Origin: Sulfurirhabdus autotrophica
Lineage (GTDB): Bacteria; Pseudomonadota; Gammaproteobacteria; Burkholderiales; SMCO01
Direction: 5' to 3'
Length of the DNA stretch: 64,000 nt
Assembly: GCF_004346685.1 (NCBI RefSeq)
Contig: NZ_SMCO01000005.1
Coordinates: forward strand, 1 to 64,000
A model generated the notes under the pieces. It was given only the letters and a program-made list of their open reading frames with translations, was not told the DNA's origin and searched no databases. The translations under genes and the position numbers were made by a program. Positions 8,233 to 17,834 of this stretch are shown one piece after another (the first letter of the stretch is position 1; every line of letters begins with the position of its first letter).

Positions 8233-9855
8233 ATGAAAAATCCACTAGAAACTATTCTGGCTTATCACCAGCGAACCAAGCACCACTTTCAACGCTATGC
8301 GACAGGACCTGATGGACTGGACTGGGCAAGCCAACCGAATCCTTTTCGCACCTTTGAAGGCTGCAAGCAATTAGAATTGCCCTTACTGATTGAACAGCCC
8401 CATCCGTTGTATACCGATCTATACGAACCTAAAGCTATTTCTGCACAACCATTAACTTTAAAGAACATTGCCGAATTACTGGAGCTTTCTTTTAGCATTT
8501 CCGCATGGAAGCAATACGAAAATACGCGATGGGCGCTTCGCTGCAACCCGTCAAGCGGAAACCTGCATCCTACTGAAGCTTATGTTATTTCAGAAGGTTG
8601 CGAAGGTATTGCTGATGGTGTACATCACTATGTTAGTCGTGACCATATTCTTGAGCAGCGTTGCCAATTTGACAGCAAAAAACATCTCCTGCCTGCAGAA
8701 TCGTTTCTTATCGGCCTTTCTTCGATACATTGGCGGGAAGCTTGGAAATATGGCGAACGCGCCTTTCGCTATTGTCAGCATGATGTGGGACATGGGATTG
8801 CAGCAGTCCGATATGCAGCGGCATTATTAGGGTGGCAGGCTCAGGTTCTGTCTTCTTCGAGTGACGAGGAAATCAGTGCGATTCTGGGTATAGACCGGGA
8901 GGCTGATTTTGGCCCCGCTGAACGTGAACATGCAGACGTAATGCTGCTTATTACAGCCCGAAACTCCGTAACTGCCAATGACACACCAGATTTGGAGCAA
9001 ATTGTGCACATTGCAAAATCCGGCCAATGGTTCGGAAAAGCAAATGTCCTGTCAGTTCTTCATGCAAATGACTGGCCTGTTATTGAGGAAGCAGCTGTGG
9101 CATGCACTAAACCTGAGACTGAAACGCAGCCATGGTTTGCCCCCTCACTCCCCACCCCTGTCAGTAGCTCATGTGAGAAATCAGCGATTGCCATTATCAA
9201 GCAAAGGCGAAGCGCGCAATCATTTGATGGCAAAACCGGAATGGCTGCTAATGTTTTTTATCGCATGCTGGATTTAACTCTGCCTCGCCAGAACACAGTG
9301 CCCTGGGATACGATAGACTGGGCGCCACGTATTCATCTTGTACTTTTTGTTCATCGCGTTGAAGGGCTTGCGCCAGGACTTTACCTGTTCTTGCGCAACG
9401 ATTCGATTGAAGCGTTTTTGCGAAGTCACTTATCTTCAGAGTTTGAATGGGTAAAACCTGAGGGATGCCCTGAACATCTGGTTCTTTTTCGTCTTGTAGC
9501 CGCTGATGCACAAAATGCTGCACAGGCGTTGTCTTGCCGACAGGATATAGCATCTGACGGGGCGTTCAGCCTTGGCATGCTGGCAGAGTATGAAGCCAGT
9601 CTGGCTCATGGCTCCTGGATTTACCGCCAGTTATTTTGGGAAGCAGGCATATTGGGCCAAGTACTTTATCTGGAATCCGAGGCAGCCGGCTTACGGGGGA
9701 CGGGCATAGGATGCTATTTTGATGATGGCGTTCATGACGTGTTAGGGATCAAGGGGCACGCCATACAGAGCATGTACCACTTTACTGTTGGCACAGCACT
9801 GGCGGATGAACGCCTGCAAACACTGCCAGCCTATGACCATATTAAGCGCAACTGA
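8233..9855 (+). CDS. SagB/ThcOx-type double nitroreductase-fold protein
   Basis: 540 residues from ATG 8233 with two tandem nitroreductase-like halves. The first (about 80-270) carries RCNPSSGNLHPTEAY and a YRYxxHD-like stretch (FRYCQHDVGHGIAAVRYAA). The second (about 315-535) carries RRSAQSFDGKTGM and ends with AGLRGTGIGCYFDDGVHDVLG. Stand-alone family members use FMN to reduce or dehydrogenate small molecules; SagB and ThcOx relatives oxidise azolines during RiPP maturation. No YcaO cyclodehydratase, precursor peptide or leader peptidase is nearby, so a RiPP role is not supported. Many environmental proteobacteria carry such an isolated gene. The substrate is unknown. Confidence 0.82.
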   Translation: MKNPLETILAYHQRTKHHFQRYATGPDGLDWASQPNPFRTFEGCKQLELPLLIEQPHPLYTDLYEPKAISAQPLTLKNIAELLELSFSISAWKQYENTRWALRCNPSSGNLHPTEAYVISEGCEGIADGVHHYVSRDHILEQRCQFDSKKHLLPAESFLIGLSSIHWREAWKYGERAFRYCQHDVGHGIAAVRYAAALLGWQAQVLSSSSDEEISAILGIDREADFGPAEREHADVMLLITARNSVTANDTPDLEQIVHIAKSGQWFGKANVLSVLHANDWPVIEEAAVACTKPETETQPWFAPSLPTPVSSSCEKSAIAIIKQRRSAQSFDGKTGMAANVFYRMLDLTLPRQNTVPWDTIDWAPRIHLVLFVHRVEGLAPGLYLFLRNDSIEAFLRSHLSSEFEWVKPEGCPEHLVLFRLVAADAQNAAQALSCRQDIASDGAFSLGMLAEYEASLAHGSWIYRQLFWEAGILGQVLYLESEAAGLRGTGIGCYFDDGVHDVLGIKGHAIQSMYHFTVGTALADERLQTLPAYDHIKRN

Positions 9856-10045
9856 CAACTGAATTTATTACACGAATCAAATTAAACACCATAATATCCC
9901 GGCATTTGAAGCGCGCTACATGCTTCACTGCCTGAACGTTAACGTGTATTATCCTCTGATGTCTGAAGCTATTTGCGCTGGGTTACCTGTATAAAATTGA
10001 TGCATAAATTCATAAATCAGTTCAACCTGCCACGCTATTGCCCCT
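9856..10045. other. spacer before gspA
   Basis: 190 bases between the nitroreductase gene and gspA, with no reading frame of note. It must hold the gspA promoter. TATAAA occurs at the right distance from the start, but there is no good -35 partner. Confidence 0.4.
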
Positions 10046-11677
10046 ATGTATAAAAGTTACTTTGGCTTTACCGAAGCACCCTTTTCCATCGCACCGGATC
10101 CTCGTTATCTGTACATGAGCCTACGCCATCAGGAAGCGCTTGCGCATCTTCTTTATGGTGTAAATGGTGGTGGCGGTTTTGTATTACTGACGGGTGAAAT
10201 TGGAGCAGGTAAGACCACAGTATGCCGTTGTTTTCTGGAACAGATTCCACAGTCGTGTGATGTTGCTTATATTTTCAATCCCAAACTGACAGTAGCAGAA
10301 CTGCTTTCAACCATTTGTGTTGAGTTTGGCATTGCATATCCGCCTGACAACACAAGCATCAAGGTATTTATAGATTGCATCAATCAATACCTTTTAGAAG
10401 CCCATGCCAAAGGCAGGCACACCGTTCTGGTTATTGACGAGGCGCAGAATCTTTCAGCCGAAGTGCTGGAGCAAATGCGACTTCTGACTAATCTCGAAAC
10501 AAACGAACGCAAATTATTGCAAATCATCCTGCTTGGTCAACCCGAGTTGGCTGATATACTGGAAAAACCAGAACTTCGGCAGCTTGCGCAACGAATTGTT
10601 GCGCGATATCACTTGGGACCGTTAACCAAACCAGAAGTCGCAGCCTATGTGCAGCATCGACTGGATGTTTCCGGAGCTCAGCGCCCCTTATTCCCTGCTT
10701 CAGTCATGGGACAACTATTCCGCTTGAGTGGTGGTGTTCCCCGAGTGATCAATGTCCTCTGCGACAGGGCGCTGCTTGGCACTTACGTACAAGGCAAAGA
10801 TAAAATCAATCGCGCAACGCTTAAGCAGGCAGCGCGCGAGGTATTGCATCAACCAAAACATCGAAACCGGAACCTGTTGCGCACACTTTCTATAGGATTG
10901 ATTTTTTTGGCGATCAGTCTGCTTGGGTTGGTGGCATATCAGCAAATGCAACGAGAACCAAAAACGCCTTCAGTTGAAACAGCAATCGCAAAAACCAATG
11001 CAAATGTGAAGAGCAAAATTCAAACTCCGCTTTCCTTCCCTGAACATACGTTGCAGGACACTTTGGAATGGCCCGCAGATACGCCACTCTCTAATAGTAA
11101 AACCATGGCTTTTACTACTTTGTTTAAATCTTGGGGAATCGAATATCAGGCTGGAGATGCTTGTCAAAATGCTGAGACTTTCGGACTGCACTGCTACTCA
11201 ACCCGAGGTGGACTGGATGAGTTACGTCAATTAAACCGGCCTGCAGTGATGCAATTACATGATGCAGCCGGGCAAGAATTCTATGGCATATTAACTGCAC
11301 TCGACGAAAATCATGCCTCCTTTATCATTGGCAATCAAACCCGTGCAATACCCCTTAAGAAATTAGCAGCACAATGGTCTGGTTTCTATACCATTTTATG
11401 GAAAATGCCAGCCAATACTGCTGTAAAGATTCACTCCGGAGATAGCGGGCCTACCGTTGAATGGATTAGCAAACAACTCTCAAAATTTCGGGGAGATATG
11501 ACTCAAACCATCATTAATCCAGTATTTGATGATGCCATGATCAATCAAATTAAACAGTTTCAACTCTCTCAGGGGTTAATACCCGATGGGATACTCGGCC
11601 CACAGACGCTGATGCGATTAAGTGGCGTGGCTGATCACGCTGCACCAACACTGTTACGTGAGCAAGGGAAAAAGTAA
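10046..11677 (+). CDS. gspA: GspA/ExeA-type AAA ATPase with peptidoglycan-binding domain
   Basis: 543 residues. An N-terminal AAA domain has Walker A GEIGAGKT (50-57) and Walker B VLVIDEAQ (127-134). A single membrane helix follows at about 276-296, then a periplasmic part that ends in a peptidoglycan-binding domain (IKQFQLSQGLIPDGILGPQT). This is the layout of ExeA/GspA, which with GspB uses ATP to help assemble the type II secretin through the peptidoglycan. The region before the PG-binding domain (about 355-455) resembles the C39-like insert seen in related proteins. gspB follows after two bases. No other gsp genes are in the window, so the target may be a distant T2SS, a pilus or another envelope machine. 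Confidence 0.88.
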   Translation: MYKSYFGFTEAPFSIAPDPRYLYMSLRHQEALAHLLYGVNGGGGFVLLTGEIGAGKTTVCRCFLEQIPQSCDVAYIFNPKLTVAELLSTICVEFGIAYPPDNTSIKVFIDCINQYLLEAHAKGRHTVLVIDEAQNLSAEVLEQMRLLTNLETNERKLLQIILLGQPELADILEKPELRQLAQRIVARYHLGPLTKPEVAAYVQHRLDVSGAQRPLFPASVMGQLFRLSGGVPRVINVLCDRALLGTYVQGKDKINRATLKQAAREVLHQPKHRNRNLLRTLSIGLIFLAISLLGLVAYQQMQREPKTPSVETAIAKTNANVKSKIQTPLSFPEHTLQDTLEWPADTPLSNSKTMAFTTLFKSWGIEYQAGDACQNAETFGLHCYSTRGGLDELRQLNRPAVMQLHDAAGQEFYGILTALDENHASFIIGNQTRAIPLKKLAAQWSGFYTILWKMPANTAVKIHSGDSGPTVEWISKQLSKFRGDMTQTIINPVFDDAMINQIKQFQLSQGLIPDGILGPQTLMRLSGVADHAAPTLLREQGKK

Positions 11678-11679
11678 TT

Positions 11680-12426
11680 ATGTCGTATATTCTCGATGCG
11701 ATCAAAAAATCTGATCAACAGCGGCAACGGGGTACCACCCCTACTTTGCAGACACAGCAAGCAACATTAGAAACTCCCAGGCAACCTGCATTATTCATTT
11801 ACGGCCTGCTTGCCGTAGTTTTAATTACCACGGGTATTGTCATTGGCATCCAGCGCCCATGGCAGTCAGACCCGGTCTTACCTGAAAACAAGAACACCGT
11901 TGAAAAACCTTTAGAATCTAGCCAACAAGCAAAAACGCCTGCTCCCCAGCCTCACATATCCAGTTCAAATTCAAGATCAGAAAATAGCCGATCTGCACAA
12001 AAACCGGTTAAAACCTTAGCACCTGCGTTGCCTTCTACTCAATCAACCATTACGCAAGAACCCACAGCCATTGCTAAAGCTGTCACACTCGAAAAACCAC
12101 CTCTCAAGACTGTTGCGCAACAAAAAGAAGAAACTGTAGTGCCTGCCATGGGACAATCGGCAAAACCTGTTGTGAATAGTATTCCGCAGGAACAAAAAAT
12201 CATGACAATAGCCGAGCTCCCTCCCGCTATTCAGCAGGAAATACCCAAAATGGCCATATCTGTCCACGTCTATTCCAGTAAACCTAAAGATCGGCTTGTT
12301 GGAATCAATGAACGCTTATTGCGGGAAGGTGATGATCTGTTAACAGGCCTCAGGCTGGAACAAATCACACAGGAAGATATGGTATTTGGCTACAAAGGAT
12401 TCCATTTCCGGAGAAGTATCAAATAA
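11680..12426 (+). CDS. gspB: general secretion pathway protein B
   Basis: A 248-residue single-pass inner-membrane protein. The short cytoplasmic N-terminus MSYILDAIKKSDQQRQRG is the hallmark of GspB. A membrane helix follows at about 37-58, then a long Pro/Lys/Gln-rich periplasmic linker (about 65-185) and a compact C-terminal GspB domain (about 188-248, with SSKPKDRLVGINERLLREGD). The family partners GspA/ExeA; the start lies two bases after the gspA stop, so the two are one operon. The product is thought to bridge the ATPase and the secretin or peptidoglycan. Confidence 0.88.
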   Translation: MSYILDAIKKSDQQRQRGTTPTLQTQQATLETPRQPALFIYGLLAVVLITTGIVIGIQRPWQSDPVLPENKNTVEKPLESSQQAKTPAPQPHISSSNSRSENSRSAQKPVKTLAPALPSTQSTITQEPTAIAKAVTLEKPPLKTVAQQKEETVVPAMGQSAKPVVNSIPQEQKIMTIAELPPAIQQEIPKMAISVHVYSSKPKDRLVGINERLLREGDDLLTGLRLEQITQEDMVFGYKGFHFRRSIK

Positions 12427-12504
12427 CACCACCACCTTTCAGTTCATTTTCACAAACTGCTTAAATAAACTCTTCACATACATCTTGTCATGTTTAAATT
12501 CATA

Positions 12505-14688
12505 TTAATTGAATTGGGAGCTTAAATAACCACCCGAAGTATCCGGATTATTGACATGAGTCAGATCCGTGTCAGCTAGATAAACACCTGAAGGGTATAG
12601 TTTAGATATGGGTTGAGGTGCTCCAATCCAGTTTCCTTGTGCGTAATCTACCCCAATGACTTTTAGCATTTTCAATACAGTTTCACTTTCAACAAATTCG
12701 GCAATCGTCTGCAATCCCATCACATGCCCTATATTATGAATGGACTGCACCATGGCAAAATCAATCGGGTCATCTGCCATATCTTTTACAAATGCACCAT
12801 CAATTTTCAAATAGTCCACAGGAAGATTTTTAAGGTAGCCGAACGACGAAAGCCCACTGCCAAAATCATCAAGTGAGAAACGACAACCTAGTTTCTTGAG
12901 CTCTCGCATAAACTCTGCGGCAACAGACAGATTAAGAATAGCTGCCGTTTCAGTAATCTCGAAACAAATATTCAGTGGGGATACTTTTTTCTGTTCAAAT
13001 TGTTGTGTGATGAATTCAAGAAAGCCCTCATCACCCAATGAAGCACCTGACAGATTAATGGAATATGTATTGATCAGCCCACCGGGCTTGTTTTCAAACA
13101 CATTTGATAGCACGGTAAACGAATTACTGATAACCCATCTATCGATATTTTTCATCATGTTATAGCGTTCAGCTGCTGGAATAAAAGCCATTGGCAGAAT
13201 TGTTTCTGTCTCATTTTCATCCAGCATACGGAGCAGAATTTCAAAGTGCAGGCTTTTTTCTCCCTGGATGCAAAGTGGTGCAATTATCTGCGCATACAGC
13301 ATAAACCGATTCTCTTCCAACGCTCGGGTAATACGAGTCACCCACTGCATTTCTTCTCGTCTCCGGAGCAATTCACTATCTGCAGGCTGATAAATATGTA
13401 TGCAGTTGCGCCCCCTGTCTTTTGCCGCGTAGCACGCTGCATCCGCCGCACTCAAAACAGAAGCAACACTTTCACTTTCATCATTTAACACAACCAGCCC
13501 TGAGCTGACACCCACTGCAAAAGATTTGTTATTCCACACAAAGCGATAATCCTGAACCAGCTGGCGCAGCATTTCAGCAATATCTCGCGCTGTTTCAAGA
13601 GAGCAATTCTCCAGCAACACACCGAACTCATCACCACCCAATCTGGCCAATGTATCTCTTTCACGCACTTTGGCATGCAGCAATATCGTTAATTGCCGCA
13701 ATAGCTCATCCCCCCCTGAGTGGCCGCAGGTATCGTTTACAATCTTAAACTGATCAAGATCCAGATAACACAACACATGGGTTCTGCCGTGACTTTTGGC
13801 ACTTTCCAACGCACGCGCAAGACGACATTCAAACTCCCGACGATTGACCAGACCTGTCAGCATGTCATGACTAGCTTGGTAAGATAGCTTCGCAGTGGCC
13901 TCGAGAATCTTTTCCTGCATGTGAACATGAGAAGATTTAAGCCTCGAAGCCATAGTATTTATCCCCTGCTCCAAAACTTTCAGTTCCCCGCCTGAATCCT
14001 CTGGAACCTTTACGTCCAGATCCCCCTTACCAATTTTCTTAACGGCATCAACAAGCCTGTAAATCGGTACTGTTACACCTTGGCTCATTCTATAGGCCAG
14101 CATTGCACTGCCAACAAGACCTAGCAAAGTAATAAATAAAGTCTCGAGTAAAAGCTCATTTTTACGCTTAATCGTGTTTTTAAGCGAAAGCTCAATTTCC
14201 ACTTTACCAATAAATTTGCGCGGCTGAATCGAATCTGCGCTTTTGCTATCCGAAGGCATATCAGATATCAGATCATCCACCTTAATTTCGCTCTGATAAA
14301 CTGGAGCGCTAAAGCCGAGTACATTAGTACTGCCAACACTAGCAATCTTGTGTGTTTTGCCATTTTCAGCAGAAAGTTGCCTTTCCACTCGAGTCCCGCT
14401 CTCAGCAAGCAAGGTTCCGGAAATATTATAAATAGAGACTGCGCTGACATCAGCTTCACGCAATGCAGCGTCAGTTAAATTCTGTAATATTTCATGGTTT
14501 CCAGATATGACACCATATTCACTCGCTGGCGCAAGTTGGCGGACAATTGCATTTCCTCTATTTTCAAGCGATTGCTCCAAGTCCGATATGCGTGAACTCG
14601 TGAAGTGCACACCCAGCAACAAAGCAATTGCAGCAGCAGGCATCAGCGCCAAAAACAAAATTTTGCCTTTAATTCCCCACTTATTCAT
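12505..14688 (-). CDS. membrane HAMP-GGDEF-EAL cyclic-di-GMP protein
   Basis: 727 residues from ATG 14688, which overlaps the TAA of the upstream binding-protein gene (TAATG), so translation is coupled. It has an N-terminal membrane helix, a periplasmic sensor loop (about 35-170), a second helix and HAMP (about 185-250), then GGDEF (RLGGDEFG intact) and EAL. The EAL motif reads E-I-L, but DDFGSG, LKIDG and FEITE are present, so both cyclase and phosphodiesterase activity are plausible. It is the last gene of a TonB receptor / binding protein / c-di-GMP operon. The natural reading is that the periplasmic loop or HAMP takes a signal from the binding protein. It is a paralogue of the protein at 3860 in the GGDEF-EAL half. 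Confidence 0.87.
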   Translation of the reverse strand: MNKWGIKGKILFLALMPAAAIALLLGVHFTSSRISDLEQSLENRGNAIVRQLAPASEYGVISGNHEILQNLTDAALREADVSAVSIYNISGTLLAESGTRVERQLSAENGKTHKIASVGSTNVLGFSAPVYQSEIKVDDLISDMPSDSKSADSIQPRKFIGKVEIELSLKNTIKRKNELLLETLFITLLGLVGSAMLAYRMSQGVTVPIYRLVDAVKKIGKGDLDVKVPEDSGGELKVLEQGINTMASRLKSSHVHMQEKILEATAKLSYQASHDMLTGLVNRREFECRLARALESAKSHGRTHVLCYLDLDQFKIVNDTCGHSGGDELLRQLTILLHAKVRERDTLARLGGDEFGVLLENCSLETARDIAEMLRQLVQDYRFVWNNKSFAVGVSSGLVVLNDESESVASVLSAADAACYAAKDRGRNCIHIYQPADSELLRRREEMQWVTRITRALEENRFMLYAQIIAPLCIQGEKSLHFEILLRMLDENETETILPMAFIPAAERYNMMKNIDRWVISNSFTVLSNVFENKPGGLINTYSINLSGASLGDEGFLEFITQQFEQKKVSPLNICFEITETAAILNLSVAAEFMRELKKLGCRFSLDDFGSGLSSFGYLKNLPVDYLKIDGAFVKDMADDPIDFAMVQSIHNIGHVMGLQTIAEFVESETVLKMLKVIGVDYAQGNWIGAPQPISKLYPSGVYLADTDLTHVNNPDTSGGYLSSQFN

Positions 14689-15668
14689 TATTCTTGCTCC
14701 ACCCATTTCTTGAGTTTTTCATAGAGTACCGAATCTTCATCTACGGTAATCCCCAAGGAGCGGGCAACCTGACGATTTATACTGATGCTGAAAGTTTGAG
14801 GATATTGGGGCGAAGGCAATACAATCGAATTTCCCTTTACCATCTTGATAATTGCATCCACTGCTTCCGTTCCGACCTGATCAGGTGAGCTGTACAATGC
14901 TGCCAACGCACCGGCACGCACATAAGAGGGAGAAAAAGCAATAACAGGATCACCAAAACGATATGTAGTTAACAATATCCCTTGAATATTCATATTGTTA
15001 AACACCGTAGGTTCTGGTAAGGCAAGCAATACATCCACTTCGGTCAACAGCGACTTGAGTACTGAAATCAGTTCATTCTCAGCGCCAATCTCCCGGGCAA
15101 CTATTTGAAGCTTCTTTTGCCTGGCTACACTTACGAGTGAGTTGATTGATCCCTTTGATGAAGGGCCGTATAACACGCCAACCCGCCTCTGATCTGTAAA
15201 CATAACCCTGATTAGATCTAACTGCCGGCTATAAGGCTGATCGATATAGATAGCAGAAAATTTTTGAATTTCCGAAGCGGAATTGGATTTGGCGATACGT
15301 TCAAAGCTTTGCTTGGGAACGAGCAAGTTCAGCACTGGTGGATGAGTATCCATATGCGCTGCAGCTTCTGCGGCCTTTACGCCAATTGCAACAATAAGAT
15401 GTGGCTGAATAGTCATTCCGGAACGCACCAACTCTTCTACGTCACTCATGCCCACAACAAGTTGCGATTTTCTATCCTTTAATCCAGATTGAATCGCTTG
15501 AGCCACTTCAAGGTAGGCTCCAGATTTCTCACTTAACAATAAAAGCAAACGTGATTCAGCTTGAGCAATATTGGGAAAAATAGACAAAAGCAGTCCTATC
15601 ACTATCAATCGGATAGAGATTGACCTGACGAAAACAGATTTAAAATAATATGTGAACAAACGAATCAC
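14688..15668 (-). CDS. ABC-type substrate-binding protein (COG2984-like), orphan
   Basis: 326 residues with a signal peptide (RLIVIGLLLSIFPNIAQA) and then a two-lobed periplasmic binding fold of the ABC_sub_bind family (LLLLSEKSGAYLEVAQAIQSG; later YRFGDPVIAFSPSYVRAGAL). The start is GTG 15668 without a clear ribosome binding site. No permease or ATPase gene is adjacent. Its neighbours are a TonB receptor upstream and a HAMP-GGDEF-EAL gene downstream, so it probably serves as a sensory ligand-binding subunit more than a transporter component. The ligand is unknown. COG2984 members elsewhere bind aromatic amino acids or are uncharacterised. Confidence 0.82.
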   Translation of the reverse strand: MIRLFTYYFKSVFVRSISIRLIVIGLLLSIFPNIAQAESRLLLLLSEKSGAYLEVAQAIQSGLKDRKSQLVVGMSDVEELVRSGMTIQPHLIVAIGVKAAEAAAHMDTHPPVLNLLVPKQSFERIAKSNSASEIQKFSAIYIDQPYSRQLDLIRVMFTDQRRVGVLYGPSSKGSINSLVSVARQKKLQIVAREIGAENELISVLKSLLTEVDVLLALPEPTVFNNMNIQGILLTTYRFGDPVIAFSPSYVRAGALAALYSSPDQVGTEAVDAIIKMVKGNSIVLPSPQYPQTFSISINRQVARSLGITVDEDSVLYEKLKKWVEQE

Positions 15669-15683
15669 TGACTTAAGAAACCT

Positions 15684-17765
15684 TTAAAGTTCGAGACGGA
15701 AAGTGACAAATGTTCGTCTGTCAAAACTGTTATCCCAGCGAAACTCGTTGTACGGATCACCCAAATTCTGAATTACTATACCCATTTCAGCCTTTTTTCC
15801 TCCAAGCAAAAATTTCTTTGCAATACGGGCATCCAGTCTTCGATTAGTCGGTAAAGCCTGACCATCTCCAAGCGCATGCATATCAGAAACCTGGTAATAG
15901 CCCAAACTGACATCCAGCCCATTGCTAAAACCATGCATCATCAACAGACTCAAAATATGATTAGGATTTGAACGCTGCAAATCCTCTGCAACTCCAGTAT
16001 CAAAGGCATAACTGACGGTTCTTGTATAAGCATTGCCCAGAATGAACTGTGTTTTCGGTTCTGGACTCCAGCGCAATTGTGTTTCAATCCCATCTACAGT
16101 CATCAGGCCATCATTCCTGAAACTATGGCAATTAAAGCTGACAGGTTGCAGCAAACCAGGGATCGTCACTGGACAAGAAACCTGGAACTGATTAATGACA
16201 TTTTTAATTTCATCACGATAAAATCGAAGGTCAATCGACAAACCGTAGTTAGGAATTTGGCCGAGATAACCCACTTCAGAAGTGGTTATTTCTTCCGGCT
16301 TTAGCCCGCCGCTATTTATAAAACGTGGAATTGAAACAATACTTACAGGCTGACCGAGAAGAGATAAATCAACAGGTAACTGCAATTTGTAATTGGCATT
16401 TTCTTCAAGCAAGGTAGGCGTACGCAGCGCCTTTGAAATACCCACTCGTATCGTATGATCCGGTTTGATATGATAATTAATTGAAGCACGTGGTGACCAA
16501 GCACTTCCAGTCAAATCATTATGCTCAAACATGGCACCTGCATTCAATATCAGCTTCGGTGATACGCGCCATTCTCCGTTTCCAAATACCCGCTGCAAGT
16601 TATTTTGGCTAACTTCTTGAGTTCCCAGATAAAAAGGTGCGTAATCCCTGTTCGCCTGAATACTGCCCCCCCATGAAAATCGAAACCCTGCTAATAAACT
16701 TTGGTTACGCTGGAATTCCAGATCATAACGTTCTGATCTTGTGACATCATTTAAAGTTGCAGAAAGAATTGGAACACTGAAAGGAGTATTAGGGATATTT
16801 GCAGAATAGGGAACTGTATCAGCGATTTCATTTGAAGAACGAAATGAATGAGAAAACTGAATGCTTGTTTCATCCTCAGGCCCTGCTACTCTTTGCCATT
16901 TGAACTGCACAAAATGACTGACAATTTTCCTGTCTCTGCTTGGGTCAAGTTCATTATCCCCGCCCACTCCTCTGGTCCCACCGTTGTAACCAAACTGCAT
17001 ATGCAACGAATCAGTCTTATCCAGTTGCCGATCTGCTCGTAAAGTCATTAAATGAATACGTTTACTGTCGTTTTTATCATTAAATCCTTCATCTGTGCGA
17101 TAACTCGCAGTTAAACGATAATCCCAATCAGACAACTGACCGCCATAACGCATTGTCCCATCACTGGTACTTTTATTACCCGCAGAAAATGAAAGCAGCC
17201 CCCCTCTATCTTCACGAGAATGACGAGTAATGATATTGATCACACCCAAAAACGAATTAGATCCATAAGACGCAGCATTGGGGCCACGTGTCACTTCTAT
17301 GCGTTCAATATCCTCTATAGCCAAAGGCAGGTCACTCCAGTGCACCTGTCCCCACAAAGGCATATAAACGGAGCGACCATCCACCAGCACTTGTACCCTG
17401 CCAAAATAGCGATTTGGCAAGCCATGACCGACAACCGCTTCGTGCCCGTTGAAATAACCAACATAAAAACCAGGAACCAATCGAAATAAATCAGGGATTT
17501 CTCTGAAACCAGAGGCACGAATCATGTCACGATCGATCACCGTCACAGCACCAGGCGTTTCAGAAGTGGGCTGAGCAAGTCGCGATACCGAGAGCACTAC
17601 CGGCATTTCAGTCAGAAACTCCTGTTCCGAAAGAATGCCCCCGGTTTGCTGTAACTCTGCAGCAAGGGCCGAAAGTGCAAACGACAATAATAGAGACAAT
17701 ATTGAAATACGTTGCCGACAACGAGAACCAGGCAACACTAACATTTTCCAGACCATTCTGTTCAT
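15684..17765 (-). CDS. TonB-dependent outer-membrane receptor
   Basis: About 693 residues from ATG 17765 (a TTG at 17780 and ATGs at 17756 and 17744 are alternatives). A signal peptide with core ISILSLLLSFALSALAA is followed by a plug domain (about 45-165; SRLAQPTSETPGAVTVIDRD and IERIEVTRGPNAASYGSN) and a 22-strand-type barrel that ends in FVTFRLEL with the terminal aromatic/hydrophobic pattern. A periplasmic N-terminal signalling domain is absent. Such receptors import siderophores, cobalamin or sugars with TonB energy. No siderophore genes are near and no Fur box is evident in the 69-base gap to dnaQ. Co-transcription with a binding protein and a c-di-GMP enzyme points to a sensing role. 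The ligand is unknown. Confidence 0.87.
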   Translation of the reverse strand: MNRMVWKMLVLPGSRCRQRISILSLLLSFALSALAAELQQTGGILSEQEFLTEMPVVLSVSRLAQPTSETPGAVTVIDRDMIRASGFREIPDLFRLVPGFYVGYFNGHEAVVGHGLPNRYFGRVQVLVDGRSVYMPLWGQVHWSDLPLAIEDIERIEVTRGPNAASYGSNSFLGVINIITRHSREDRGGLLSFSAGNKSTSDGTMRYGGQLSDWDYRLTASYRTDEGFNDKNDSKRIHLMTLRADRQLDKTDSLHMQFGYNGGTRGVGGDNELDPSRDRKIVSHFVQFKWQRVAGPEDETSIQFSHSFRSSNEIADTVPYSANIPNTPFSVPILSATLNDVTRSERYDLEFQRNQSLLAGFRFSWGGSIQANRDYAPFYLGTQEVSQNNLQRVFGNGEWRVSPKLILNAGAMFEHNDLTGSAWSPRASINYHIKPDHTIRVGISKALRTPTLLEENANYKLQLPVDLSLLGQPVSIVSIPRFINSGGLKPEEITTSEVGYLGQIPNYGLSIDLRFYRDEIKNVINQFQVSCPVTIPGLLQPVSFNCHSFRNDGLMTVDGIETQLRWSPEPKTQFILGNAYTRTVSYAFDTGVAEDLQRSNPNHILSLLMMHGFSNGLDVSLGYYQVSDMHALGDGQALPTNRRLDARIAKKFLLGGKKAEMGIVIQNLGDPYNEFRWDNSFDRRTFVTFRLEL

Positions 17766-17834
17766 TCCGCCTAGAGGCAAACGATTATAGTTTTTATAGT
17801 TACAAGATATTTGAGAACTGATTATACAGACAAT

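Noticed and set aside
17766-17834. Cobalamin riboswitch or Fur box before the TonB receptor
   Set aside because: The gap to dnaQ is only 69 bases, too short for a B12 riboswitch, and no Fur-type palindrome is visible.
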